Shown here: positions 44,862 to 57,298 of the stretch, in pieces
How the letters are laid out: every line of letters begins with the position of its first letter
Position numbering within the stretch: the stretch's first letter is position 1
DNA from: Anagrus nilaparvatae
Taxonomy: Eukaryota; Arthropoda; Insecta; Hymenoptera; Mymaridae
NCBI GenBank assembly: GCA_022575985.1
Contig: JAKSXM010000237.1
Location: forward strand, 4,420,501-4,484,500
Direction: 5' to 3'
DNA length: 64,000 nt
Program-made: the position numbers and the translations under genes
Notes under the pieces: generated by a model
The model's database searches: none
Seen by the model: only the letters and a program-made list of their open reading frames with translations
What the model was told of the DNA's origin: nothing

Positions 44862-45773
44862 CTTTATTTGTATCCAATCGTCATCTTGAATTACTAAATT
44901 GACGTGACTCCGTGAACTGTGATATAAAGGCCAACTCATTAACAAATGTACTACTTCTTGAGCACTGTAGTATCTTTCATGTAATGTAGAAATGAATAAT
45001 TTTTGAATTGCTGATTTTGCTAATAGTGAATCTGACATGGATGCACAAATATCCTGTAAACACTGTTGTAAATCATTTGAGATTTTTTCACTTTTGGATG
45101 CATATTTAGAAATATAATAATAAATAGATTCTTCTGATGCAATCGGCGAAAAATCAGTATTTGCCCTCCAAATAGATGTTATGATTGGATTCTATCTTTG
45201 TATGAGTGGATCATTACGTTTAGGATGATATCGTAAATATCCGTCTGAATCATCAATAATGCTTTCTTTTCTTTCTTGTTGAGGGAAATTAAAACGGCAT
45301 GTTAAAATTGTGCTTTTATATTTGTATCTCATACAGTGTTTATCATGCATCGTATGACGTTGTAATCTATTTAATAAATAAATTAAATCATTTTCCAGAT
45401 TATCTGTTGGAATGTCAGAAAAATTTTGACGTGCAGGATGATTAATTCCTACATCATGTTTAGGATTTATTGCAAAACAAAAATCATCGAAGTAACTGCA
45501 AAGTTTTTCTCTTTCTTCTGGTGTTAGAATTTTATTATTAAATAATGGCGCGTTTGATAACCATAAAATTCCATGAATATGTGGTGATCCTCTAAATTGC
45601 CATTCCCAACGATACCAGAAGTCGGATACTTCAAATAATGGTTTTATTACATATTTCATAAAATTATTAACTCTTTCTTTAAAAAAATAGCTGACAATTA
45701 ATGGATTTTCTTGAATTAATTTTTTACGTTGTTGATCATCAATAGTATTTAGATCTGTATCGGGACATAATTA
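44862..45773 (-). pseudogene. Helitron Rep (HUH endonuclease)
   Basis: The frame runs from LCPDTDLNTIDDQQRKK through KYVIKPLFEVSDFWYRWEWQ to the HUH motif FRGSPHIHGILWL, then EREKLCSYFDDFCFAINP, the RHTMHDKHC/CRFNFP Cys/His region, and the paired Tyr block ESIYYYISKYASKSEK. A TAG at 45194-45192 interrupts an otherwise continuous frame to 44862. HUH nucleases nick and join the element DNA. Confidence 0.87.
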
Positions 45774-45983
45774 ATTATTAATTATGGACACACTTAATTA
45801 CAAACACCATAATAAAGCACGACGCTAGCGGTCTCTAATAGTAAACTTTCGGAATTATATTCATAGTTTTTCGGTTCGTAATATTGAAAAATCGGAAAAT
45901 TTTTTAGATTAAAACACTGGATATTTTCCACCGAATATTTCTTTTTCTTGCTTTAAAAAACACCTCTCTAAAGTTAAAAGTTC
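45774..45983. other. Junction between Helitron and tandem repeats
   Basis: From about 45885 the sequence matches the ~127-bp tandem repeats (ATCGGAAAATTTTTTAG, ATATTTTCCACCGAATAT), whose array continues beyond the palindrome at 46740. The palindromic element therefore inserted into that array. Confidence 0.55.
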
Positions 45984-46705
45984 ATTATCAGTATCAGTAA
46001 TTAACGATCTCTACGAACAAATAATAATCTTATATTTCAAAGATGCATAAGACATTTTCATGCCATTAATTTTATTTAAAATTTTTTACAATTTTAAATA
46101 AATTAGAAAAATTTTTTAATTGATGTTAAATAATTTTTTAAGATAAATTAATAAATAATTTAACTTAAAAATGTGGTTTTGAATGAAAAAAATTGTCCAT
46201 CAATTTGTCTCGAGCGGGATTCGACATAAATTTGGCACTAGATCTACAAAAGCTGCCTCTTGAATGAAAGAAATTGATCCTGATTGTCTCCCAGGATGTC
46301 CGCTCTCGATAGCTCAGTTGGTAGAGCGTTGGTCCGGCAAACCAAAGGTCGTGGGGTCGAATCCCGCTCGAGACAAATTGATGGACAATTTTTTTCATTC
46401 AAAACCACTGTTTTAAGTTAAATTATTTATTAATTTATCTTAAAAAATTATTTAACATCAATTAAAAAATTTTTATAATTTATTTAAAATTGTAAAAAAT
46501 TTTAAATAAAATTAATGGCATGAAAATGTTTTATGCATCTTTGAAATATAAGTAATAATAATGAGTAAACAGTATAAATACTGTTTTACGTTCCAATTAA
46601 TTAAATAAAATTAATTTGATAAGTTTATTATGAATAATAAAACGATCTACATGGAACTATTATTATTTGTTCGTAGAGATCGTTAATTACTGATACTGAT
46701 ATTGA
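45984..46705. mobile_element. Palindromic element with a tRNA-like core
   Basis: The ends ATCAGTATCAGTAATTAACG and, inverted, CGTTAATTACTGATACTGAT define long inverted arms (about 45984-46222 and 46353-46705). The right arm has an extra stretch of ~100 bp near 46556-46660. The arms include the 3' part of the tRNA-like sequence: TCTCGAGCGGGATTCGAC on the left is the complement of GTCGAATCCCGCTCGAGA on the right. It sits inside the ~127-bp repeat array. Confidence 0.7.
46304..46374 (+). tRNA. tRNA-like sequence, probably pseudogene or SINE-like (possible Ala-GGC)
   Basis: The cloverleaf is readable: acceptor TCTCGA/TCGAGA, D arm GCTC-AGTTGGTA-GAGC, anticodon stem TTGGT/ACCAA with loop CCGGCAA (anticodon GGC), T arm GTGGG-GTCGAAT-CCCGC. 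The A box TAGCTCAGTTGG matches the consensus; the B box GGGTCGAATCC has one mismatch. Position 33 is C instead of T, the seventh acceptor pair is mismatched, and GGC is atypical for eukaryotic alanine tRNAs. A functional tRNA is therefore doubtful. Confidence 0.5.
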
Positions 46706-46739
46706 AAAATATGACGAACGTTAAATTAATTAACTTAAA

Positions 46740-47590
46740 AGTTCATTTTTTGAAGTTTTTTGGTCCGCCATCTTGGGAAATCGGAAAATTTTTTAGGTTA
46801 AAAAACTGAATATTTTCCACCAAATTTTCGTTTTTTGCCCTAAAAAACTCCCTTGTAAAGTTAAAAGTTCATTTTTTCAAATTTATCGGGTCGCCACCTT
46901 GGAAAATCGGAAAATATATTCGTGTGGAAAATGAAAAATTATACCTCCAGGGTATCTTCTTCTACCTGGAATGATTATTTTCATCTTAAAAGTCCTTATT
47001 TTATCATTTTTTATGTCAAAAATTCATTTTTTCAAGTTTTTTGGTCCACCATCTTGGAAAATCGGAAAATTTTTTAGGTTAAAAAACTGAATATTTTCCA
47101 ACGGATATTCGTTTTTTTTACCTAAAAAACCTCCTTGTAAAGTTAAAAGTTCTTTTTTTCAAGTTTTTTGGTCCGCCATCTTGGAGAATCGGAAAATTTT
47201 TTAGGTTAAAAAACTGAATATTTTCCACCGAATATTCGTTTTTTTGTCCTAAAAAACCCTCTTGTAAAGTTAAAAGTTCATTTTTTCAAATTTATCGGGT
47301 CGCCATCCTGGAAAATCGGAAAATATATTTGGGTGGAAAATGAAAAATTATACCTCCAGGGTACCCTCTTCTACCTGGAATTATTATTTTCATCTTAAAA
47401 GTCCTTATTTTATCATGTTTTATGTCAAAAATTCATTTTTCAAGTTTTTGGTCCGCCATCTTGGAAAATCGGAAAATATATTTGTGCGGAAAATGAAAAA
47501 TTATACCTCCAGAGTATCCGCTACAACCTGGAATGATTATTTTCATCCTGAAAGTGCTTATTTTATCATGTTTTATGTCTTATAATCGAC
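46740..47590 (+). repeat. Tandem repeats of ~125-160 bp
   Basis: Units contain GGTCCGCCATCTTGG, AATCGGAAAAT and ATTTTCCACCGAATAT. The CATCTTGG core recurs near 46768, 46891, 47051, 47178, 47305 and 47457. The ORF at 47340-47585 merely reads the repeats. Related to the array at 51290-52540. Confidence 0.8.
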
Positions 47591-48777
47591 ATTTTGTGTT
47601 TTTAACGCTATTATTCCCGTAAATTGATAATAATTTCAGTACTATATTTTCGATTTGGCTCAAAATCAATACAGTTCATGTTGGACTTATATCTAACTTA
47701 TATATACATTTTGAACCTAATCGGAGATCACTGTGACCTTAACGAGTGCGCACAAGAGCGACATTTTGTCGCGGGTATAGACAATATATAACAAGTAATA
47801 ATGAATCTTGTTGAAAAACTTAAATCATACTTGTTTAATTACGAAGAAAAACTAGAAAAAACTGGTAGCTGTAGTTAAGCTAACTATATTAATTATAATA
47901 ATAAAGAAAAACTGTTTTTGGAGCTATTATATAAAAAAAATGTGCTCCGACTACTATTAGGTCTAAAGCGACAATGCTGTTCGTCCTGCACGGGGGAAGA
48001 GATGTTTCTTGCGAGCGCCGCTAGCCGCGGGCTCTTTCTTTTACAATTTTTATCGTGGTAATATTTAAATATTCACTTCATTACAGTTATGATTATTGTC
48101 TGTAATATGTTTTGCATAATTAGATTTTATTTTTTTGTTTTTATCATTATTGTTGTTGTTATTATTATTATTCATGATTTCTATCAAAATATCCACATCT
48201 GTTATTAAATGATCAATTAAATTTTAATTCAAATTATTTATACGATGCAGCAATAAAATATTTAAATCTTAATAATAATAATAATAATAGTTCAATATAT
48301 AATGTAAATAAATAATAAATAATCGTATGTTTGTATATGTAAACGACAAAATTTTTTAAATTTTAAATGTATAAATATAATAAATTTATCTTCAGTATAC
48401 TTCGTTATATCAAAGCGATGACACGAAAATAATAAAATTTTCATAAATCTTTGAAAATGAGATTACATATCTCAAAACGCGTAAGTTTACAATAATTGAC
48501 TTGTCACTATTAGACGGAAAAAATAAAATTTTTATTTTTAATAAAAAATTTATTGTTTTTAATTTATTTTTTGAAAGAATGTTATATAGCTTATCAGTAT
48601 TCAATAGTCTTAATTTTCCGGGAATTTTCTTTTTTTTACAACTGAAACTCATGTTCTGTTTATAACTTGGTAAAACCATGTTGTTTTTAGATGAAACCAG
48701 GTTAGACGAGATTATTGATTTTCCGGTATTTGTCCGAATTTCCCTCGAAGCAAAAATTTTTCCTTATTGTCTTTTTT
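47591..48777. other. AT-rich spacer with dispersed-repeat pieces
   Basis: No gene was recognised. A GC-richer patch at 47970-48040 (GCGAGCGCCGCTAGCCGCGG) stands out without a family. From 48415 to 48510 the sequence is the inverted counterpart of 35094-35185, and 48640-48670 that of 31655-31690. Confidence 0.55.
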
Positions 48778-49063
48778 CTCTAACAAAAATAACCACGTAG
48801 TCCGACTCCCTAAACCAGGGAGTCCGACCCCCTGAATTCAGGGAGTCGGACTCTCTGTTTTAGAGAGTTAACTCTCTGATTTAGGGAGTTAACTCCTTGA
48901 TTTAGAGAGTCCGACTTCTTGAATAAAATAAATTAAAAACATGAAAAAAGAAACTTTCCACATTACCTGGGGGTTTTCGAGGTTGAGAAAAACGTTTTTA
49001 TTAAAGAAAAATTTCATTTTTTTACCCCAGCATATTTTCCGATTTTCCAAGATGGTGGATCGT

Positions 49064-51290
49064 AAAATATAAATTACCCTGCCAAGTAATTGGCACTATG
49101 GTTCCTCATTAGCAATAACAAAATGTTGTCAATATTCTATTTTACCTAATAAAAAATTAAAATATTAGAATAATTGTGCCAAATATTCTAAATTTAATAA
49201 AGAAAGTGGATAAACTTTCCCTTGATACCCAAAAAATTTTCAAAACTCATAGTTCCAGGGATTAATACTTTCAGAGAAATAAAATTGGCACTACGTCAAT
49301 AAAAAGATAATATTTTTTTAACTTTTTAATGTAAAAAATTTTGAAAAAAAAAAAAATCGAAAAATTACTTAGCAGATGGAGAGATCCTTTAAAAACGATA
49401 ATTCTAGATATTCGTACTTTTATAGGAAGAAATTAAGTATTACGTCCTAAAATAAAAAAAATTGTTAAATTATTGTTTTTTTCTAATTTTTTTATGTAAA
49501 AAATTTTAAAAGAAAATTTAAAAAAAAAATTAGGTATCAGATTGTTAATATCCAGTTAAAAAGATAATTCTACATATTAGTACTTTCATGGAAAAAAATG
49601 AGGTACTGCGTCCAAAAAGAAAAAAAATCATGCTATTTTTTTAATTATTTTATGTAAAAAATTAAAAAAAAAAAAAATTTCGAAAAATTATGTATCAGAT
49701 GGAGAAATCCTTTACAAACGATAATTCTAGATATTCGTACTTTCATAGGAAAAAATTAAGTAATACGTCCTAAAATAAAAAAAATTTTAGCGGTTTTTGT
49801 ATTTTTTGGCGACAAAAATTTTGAGAAAAAAATTTTGAAAAAATTAAGTATCAGGTCCAAAAAATTACTATAAATGATATTTCTAAAACTAGTAATTCCA
49901 CAGAAATAAATTAAGTACTGCGTCCATAAAGAAAAAAAAAATTGGTATTTTTTGTATTTTTTGATGAAAAAAATTTTGAGAAAAAAATTTTCAATAAATA
50001 AATTATAAGATTCGAGATATCGAGTAAAAACGATACTTCTAGATATCAGTACTTTCATGGAAAAAAATGAGGTACAACGTCCAAAAAGTAAAAAAATTAT
50101 GGTATTTTTTTAATTATTTTATGTAAAAAATTAAAAAAAAAAAATTTCGAAAAATTATGTATCAGATGGAGAAATCCTTTACAAACAATAATTCTAGATA
50201 TTCGTACTTTCATAGGAAAAAATTAAGTATTACGTCCTAAAATAAAAAAAATTTTGGCGTTTTTTGTATTTTTTGGCGACAAAAATTTTGACAAAAAAAT
50301 TTAAAAAAAATTAAGTATTAGGTCCAAAAAATTACAATAAACGATATTTCAAAAACTAGTACTTCCATGGAAATAAATTAGGTACTACGTCCAAAAAGAA
50401 AAAAAAATTGGTATTTTTTGTATTTTTTTGTGAAAAAAATTTTAGGAAAAAAATTTTCAGAAAATTAAGTATCCGATTTGAGATATCATGTGAAAACCAT
50501 ACTTTGAAATACTAGTACTTTCATGGGAATAAATGAGGTATTACATCCAAATTAAAAAAAAAAAAAAAATCAGTTTGAGATTTTTTGATAAAAAAATTTT
50601 TGGAAAAGAAAATTAGGTCTTAATTCGATAATGGTTTTGAAAGATCACTAGTTAAAATATTTTCAGATATTAGTACTTTCATAGAATTAAACGATAGAAT
50701 TAAATTATTACACCAAAAAAAAAAAAATATTGCAGTTTTTTTTATTTTTCTTTTTTTTTAATTTTGACAAAAAAAATTTTGAAAAAATTAAGTATCAGAT
50801 CCAAAAAATTACAATAAACAAGGTTCTTAAAACTAGTACTTCCATGGAAATAAATTAGGTACTACGTCCAAAACGAAAAAAAAAATTGGTATCTTTTGTA
50901 TTTTTTTATGAAAAAAATTTTAGAAAAAAAAATTTCAGAAAATTAAGTATCCGATTCGAGATATCATGTGAAAACCATACTTTCAAATATAAGTACTTTC
51001 ATGGAAATAAATGAGGTATTACATCCAAATTAAAAAAAAAAAAAAAGTACCTCGAGCTTTTTTAGTGAAAAAATTTTTGAAAAAAAAATTAGGTCTTAAT
51101 TCCATTATGTTTGTGAAATATCAGCGATTACATACGTACGTACACACACACATACACACTCACAGACTTTTTTTAAAAACCGGTTTTTTAGCTTCCTGAG
51201 GTCTCAAAACGTGCTTATATACCAAAAAATCAAAAACAAAATTTTGACCGATCACAATGGTTCCTCTACGAGGAACCAAAAAAACTTTAT
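49064..51290 (-). repeat. Minisatellite-bearing repeat family, copy C (inverted)
   Basis: It starts TACCCTGCCAAGTAATTGGC and ends GGTTCCTCTACGAGGAACC, the reverse of copy B. Between them are many units of the complement of the TACCT core (ATGAGGTA, TTAGGTACTACGTCC) and (ACGTAC)n near 51131. It confirms a defined family with a palindromic start, microsatellite, array and constant end. Confidence 0.75.
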
Positions 51291-52540
51291 ACATTACACG
51301 GGGTTTTTCCAGGTTAAGAAAAATGTTTTTATGAATGAAAATTTTCTTTTTTTCACTCCTGAATATTTTCCGATTTTCCAAGATGGTGGATCAAAAGCTA
51401 AAAAAAGGAACTTTCTACATTTCCTAAGTGTTTTTGAGGTTGAGAAAAACGTTTTTATGAATGAACATTTTCTTTTTTTTACTCCTGAATATTTTCCGAT
51501 TTTCCAAGATGGTGGATCGAAAAATATTTAAAAAAAACTTTATACATTTACCGGGGGTTTTCCAGGTTGAGAAAAACGTTTTTATGAATTTTTAATTAGT
51601 TTCTTTTTTTCACTCCTGAATATTTTCCGTTTTTCCAAGATGGCGGATCAAAAAACTGAAAAAATGAACTTTGTACATTACCTGGGGGTTTTAGAGGTTG
51701 AGAAAAACGAATTTATAAATGAAAATTTTCTTCTTTTCACTCCTGAATATTTTCCGATTTTCCAAGATGGCGGATCGAAGAGTATTTTTAAAAAACTATA
51801 CATTTACCGGGGGTTTTCCAGGTTGAGAAAAACGTTTATATGAATATATTTTCTTTTTTTCACTCCTGAATATTTTCCTATTTTCCAAGATGGCGGATCG
51901 AAAAATATTTTTAAAAAATTTATACATTAACCGGGGGTTTTCCAGGTTGAGAAAAACGTTTTTATGAATGAAAAGTTTCTTTTTTTGTGAACCTCCAAAA
52001 CCCCCAGGTAATGTAGAAAGTTCCTTTTTTTCAGTTTTTTGATCCGCCATCTTGGAAAAACGGAAAATATTCAGGAGTGAAAAAAAGAAAATTTTTATTC
52101 ATAAAAACGTTTTTCTCAACCTGGAAAACCCCCGGTAAATGTATAATGTTTTTTAAAATATTTTTCATTCCGCCATCTTGGAAAATCGTAAAATATTCAG
52201 GAGTGAAAAAAAGAAAATTTTCATTCATAAAAACGTTTTTCTCAACCTGGAAAACCCCCTTGTAAAGTATAAAGTTTTTTAAAATATTTTTCAATCCGCC
52301 ATCTTGGAATATCGTAAAATATTCAGGAGTGAAAAAAAGAAAATTTTCATTTATAAAATCGTTTTTCTCAACCTCAAAAACACCCAGGAAATGTAGAAAG
52401 TTCCTTTTTTTCAGTTTTTTGATCCGCCATCTTGGAAAATCGGAAAATATTCAGAAGTGAAAAAAAGAAAATTTTCATTCATAAAAACGTTTTTCTCAAC
52501 CTCGAAAACCCCCAGATAATGTGGAAAGTTTCTTTTTTCA
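51291..52540. repeat. ~127-bp tandem repeats in two opposite orientations
   Basis: The CCAAGATGG core recurs near 51378, 51504, 51635, 51762 and 51885 on the plus strand, then as CCATCTTGG near 52045, 52173, 52303 and 52430. The orientation switches close to 51985. Each unit also has GAGAAAAACGTTTTTAT and ACTCCTGAATATTTTCC. Apparent proteins here (FFTPEYFPIFQDGG) only translate the repeat. Confidence 0.85.
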
Positions 52541-52807
52541 TGTTTTTAATTTATTTTATTCAGTGAGTCGGACTCTCTAAATCAGGGAGTTAACTCCCTA
52601 AATCAGAGAGTTAACTCTCTAAAACAGAGAGTCGGACTACGTGGTTATTTTTGTTAGAGTTTATTTTTTTGTAATATAACCAATTTACTTCATTTATTAA
52701 ATATCAATATCTATCAGACAAGCAAAATTATTAAAGTATAATTATTAAAAATTATTAAAGTATGATAACTCTTAAACAAAATTATTATAAGTATTCTTTC
52801 ATAAATT

Positions 52808-53280
52808 ATGGCTTCCAAATTAAAAAATTCTCTAAATAAAAAAGCAAGGAATGTATTGGATATTATGGTGTGAAGCTTAAAATTCTCAATTTGCTCAAAT
52901 CTGGAGAGAGAGTTGCAGCCGTTATGCGAAAATTCAAAATTAATGAGTTTTCTGTACAAACCATAAGAGCCATTAAGATAAAATTCTTCATAGTGCTTCG
53001 ACCTTGGGCCAATTCGCTCAATTAAGTAAATTAAACAAAAATTTATCACTGAATATATCACTTAAAAATAAGCACACATAAATACAATAAAAGTTTAAAA
53101 ATAACCAAAAATTACTTTTGCTGGAGTTAAAGATCTTTTAAAGTTGGAGTGTCTGGAACCCCCTTATTCCAACCCCCTTATTCCCATAAGACCTTGATCT
53201 CCTTATACACGGTTTCGTTATACGCGGCACCTTTTTGGAACGCATTGACCGCATATAAGGAGGGACGCCTATAGTATTAT
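52808..53280 (+). pseudogene. Pogo/Tigger-type transposase, N-terminal fragment with terminal remnant
   Basis: From ATG 52808: ASKLKNSLNKKARNVLDI, then a frameshift, then LKILNLLKSGERVAAVMRKF and INEFSVQTIRAIKIKF, a CENP-B-like/psq helix-turn-helix as in Tigger transposases. About 150 bp further, GTTATACGCGGCACC...GCATATAAGGAGGGAC at 53217-53270 resembles a pogo/Tigger end. The DDE catalytic domain is absent, so this is a deletion derivative. Confidence 0.62.
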
Positions 53281-53496
53281 TAAGGTTATTAGTTTTGAAT
53301 TTTCTTTATTTTTAGAAAATTTTCTTTCTTATTTTTTGATTATATTTTCCTTATATTCTCCAGCAATTGTCAAAGGATGTTAAGCCAATCTAACATTTGG
53401 CAGAGGATAATTGCCATGCATAACACTAACTATATAATAAATATTAATACAAGCGAGTCTAAAATTTCTTATTTTATTAAAAAAATATTAAATTAA

Positions 53497-54484
<988 letters not shown>

Positions 54485-55431
54485 TATATATATTAAAATG
54501 AAAGATTGCTAAAAATAGAAAAATTTTGATTTTATTACAGATCACATTATGAAGTATTGAATGAATAAAAATCCATAAAAGTGGTTTTAAAGTAATCTTT
54601 AAATAAATATCTCCAGGCGATTTTTTTATTTTTAAAAAATATTTAATAGATTCCGAAATATTAATCTCAGAAGTTAGTGGTTGAAAACGTAAAAAAATTT
54701 TTTATTTTTTCACAAAAACTGATTTTTCTCAGGATCTAAGAGGTCTTTTGAGACGTGCTTCAGTGCCAATTTTTCCTTGTCAAAAATGCTATCGATTTGA
54801 CGTTTTTTTTTTTATCCCAGCTCATGATTCAGAGTTACAACTGTTTGAAGCCAAAAAAATCAAAATTTAAAAACTCTAAAAGTCGTCACTTTTTTTAATT
54901 TTTTTAATATTTTAATTTTTTTTAAATTTACTTTTCACTTTTTTCACTTCAAAAGTGCTTAATAAATACAAAGCAATTTGGTTTTTACATTTTGATACAA
55001 TCCATTTTAAGTTATCAAGTGGCAAGAATTACAAGTTTTAGAGTTTTTAAATTTAAACATCTTAGCTTCAAACAGTTGTAACTCTAAATCATGAGCTGGG
55101 ATTAAAAAAAAAACGTCAAATCGACAGCATTTTTGACAAGGAAAAATTTGCACTGAAGCACGTCTCAAAAGACCTCTTAGATCCTGAGAAAAATCAGTTT
55201 TTGTGAAAAAATAAAAAATTTTTTTACGTTTTCAACCACTAACTTCTGAGATTAATATTTCGGAATCTATTAAATATTTTTTAAAAATAAAAAAATCGCC
55301 TGGAGATATTTATTTAAAGATTACTTTAAAACCACTTTTATGGATTTTCATTCATTCAATACTTCATAATGTGATCTGTAATAAAATCAAAATTTTTCTA
55401 TTTTTAGCAATATTTCATTTTAATATATATA
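54485..55431. repeat. Foldback palindrome 1 (~400-bp arms)
   Basis: The arms at about 54485-54884 and 55034-55431 are near-perfect inverted copies, for example GATCTAAGAGGTCTTTTGAG against CTCAAAAGACCTCTTAGATC, around a ~150-bp centre. It is non-coding. It could be a foldback transposon or an inverted duplication. The arms differ by very few bases, so it is young or kept similar by conversion. Confidence 0.85.
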
Positions 55432-55475
55432 TGATTATTAGCAATTTATAGAGTTATGAACAATCAATATGACTT

Positions 55476-55905
55476 TTAAGAGGATTGAAACCCCAAATAA
55501 AGTTTGAGCCTTCCTATCTGCAACCCGGGTAACTTTTGAAATTTTAAAAATTAATTAAAAATTAATTAAATGATACATCGATATAATATTAATTGCATGC
55601 ACTCCCTAAAAGTCTAAAGTTTAATATAAAAGAAAAAAATTAACGTTTTTAATTAATTAACTATTGATATTTTCAATTTTTCGTGAAAAATTTACGAATA
55701 ATTGAAAATATCAATGGTTATTAATTAATTAAAAATGGTAACCTTTTTCTTTTATATTAAACTTTAGACTTTTACGGAGTGCGTGCAATTAAAATTATAT
55801 TGATGTATCATTTAATTAATTTTTAATTAATTTTTAAATTTTCAAAAGTTGCCCGGGTTGCAGATGGGAAGGCTCAAATTTTATTTGGGGTTTCAATCCT
55901 CTTAA
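55476..55905. mobile_element. Foldback palindrome 2, TTAA-flanked
   Basis: TTAAGAGGATTGAAACCCC on the left mirrors GGGGTTTCAATCCTCTTAA on the right. The arms of ~200 bp meet near 55685. TTAA at both ends would be the target duplication typical of piggyBac-type elements, although the inner ends do not start CCC. It interrupts repeats of the GCAATTTATAGAGT type (55441 and 56240). Confidence 0.72.
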
Positions 55906-56339
55906 AGAAAAGATTTTTATATGAAATTTTCATTTTTTCAGATTTAAGACAAACGAAAGAGGTTTTATCAAATTTCCATAAATATAACAAAATATAATAT
56001 ATATATGAAATTTCTAAAGTAAGGGAAAATAAATATGCCATTTACAACAAAAGATTTTTTTTGGAAATTTTTAATTAAATAAAATAGATATTGCAAATTT
56101 CAAAAGTGGTAAACAATCAGTATGACTTTTGTAATATAATGTTTTTTTTTTTAATTTTTCATTTCTTCATGTTTAAGAAAGACGATTGAAATGTTATAAT
56201 ATTTTCATATACAAAACTAAATATAATATACATTGACAATTTATAGAGTCATGAACAAAAAATATGATTTTAGCAATAAAATATTTTTTTTAAATAACAT
56301 TTTCATAGAAGAAACAAAATAAAATATACATTCGCAATT
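55906..56339. repeat. AT-rich repeats preceding the satellite
   Basis: GCAATTTATAGAGT(T/C)ATGAACAA recurs near 55441, 56237 and 56335. It appears to be divergent edge material of the satellite array. No gene. Confidence 0.5.
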
Positions 56340-57225
56340 TATAAAGTTGTCAAAAATCAATATGAATAAAAACAATTGAAATTACAACATTTCTATAAAA
56401 CAAGACAGTATTAAAGAACATTTAAGTGGGAAACCTTCTGCTAAATTCAATACTAATATTTCAATGCTAACATTTCATAAAAATAATTGAAATTACAACT
56501 TTTCTATAAAAAAGGACAATATTTAAAAACATTTAAGTGGGAAAAATTTGCTAAATTCAATACTAAAATATCAATGCTATCAATGCTTAAAAACATTAAA
56601 ATTACAACTTTACTATAAAACAGGGAAAAAAATTTAAAGTGGTGTTTATCTTGCTTAATGCAATACTAATATTTCAATGCTATCATTGCATAAAAATATT
56701 TTACATTACAAAATTACTATAAAAGAGGTCAATATTTGAAAACATTTAAGTAGGGTATATTTTGATAAATTCAATACTAATAATTCAATGCTATTATTGC
56801 AAAAAAACCATTAAAATTACAACATTTCTATAAAATAGGACAGTATTCGAAAACATTTAAGTGGGGTATATTTTGCTAAATTCAGTACTAATAATTCAAT
56901 GCTATTATTGCATAAAAACCATTAAAATTACAACATTTATATAGAACATGACAGTATTCGAAAACATTCTTGTGGGGCATATTCTGCTAAATTGAATACT
57001 AATAATTCAATGCTATTATTGCATAAAAACAATTGAAATTACAACATTTCTATAAAAGAGGACAAAATTCAAAAACATTTAAGTGAGTATATTTTGCTAA
57101 ATTCAATACTAATATTTTGATGCTTTCATTGCTTAAAAACATTGAAATTCAACTTTTCTATAAAACAGGGGAAAAAAATTTAAAGTGGGTTATATTTTGC
57201 TAATATGAATACTAATAATTTAATG

Positions 57226-57227
<2 letters not shown>
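56340..57227 (+). repeat. 111-bp satellite array, left part
   Basis: Monomers contain ATTGAAATTACAACATTTCT, AAAACATTTAAGTGGGGTAT and CTAATAATTCAATGCTATT. Near-complete units are 111 bp by count. This part is more diverged than the right part. It is continuous with 62288-63650 if the LINE is removed. Confidence 0.88.
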
Positions 57228-57264
<37 letters not shown>

Positions 57265-57298
57265 GGAAATATGTGAATCTTACATCAGCCATGGAGTG

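Larger units (their letters stand above)
40843..45773 (-). mobile_element. Second Helitron (Helentron/Helitron2-like), decayed, minus strand
   Basis: Rep lies at 45773-44862 and the linker plus Pif1-like helicase at 42856-40843, joined in frame across a 2.0-kb intron (44861-42857) that holds nested MITEs. It differs from the Helitron at 14-19 kb in wording (FRGSPHIHGILWL, YYYISKYASKSEK) and fits the Helentron/Helitron2 branch better, but that is a reading, not a phylogeny. Termini were not found, and the N-terminal part upstream of 45773 is missing. Confidence 0.82.
48778..52659. mobile_element. 3.9-kb mosaic bounded by ~280-bp inverted repeats
   Basis: CTCTAACAAAAATAACCACG at 48778 is matched inverted at 52659. 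The arms contain runs of short palindromes built on AGTCGGACTC and GAGAGTTAACTCTC. Inside lie copy C of the minisatellite family (49064-51290, inverted relative to A and B) and an array of ~127-bp units. No gene was recognised; ORFs here read the repeats. Confidence 0.75.

Noticed and set aside
46304..46374. Functional tRNA gene
   Set aside because: C33, a mismatched acceptor pair, a B-box mismatch and location inside a foldback make a working tRNA unlikely; kept only as a tRNA-like sequence.
46165..46398. 77-residue ORF across the tRNA-like sequence
   Set aside because: It reads through an inverted repeat and a tRNA-like sequence; no protein motif.
51211..52294. ORFs of 60-106 residues with FFTPEYFPIFQDGGSK-like repeats
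   Set aside because: They are translations of the ~127-bp tandem repeat on either strand; the same unit is read in several frames and orientations and has no gene context.
52714..53061. 115-residue minus-strand ORF
   Set aside because: The plus strand of the same stretch encodes a recognisable Tigger helix-turn-helix; the minus-strand reading has no motif.
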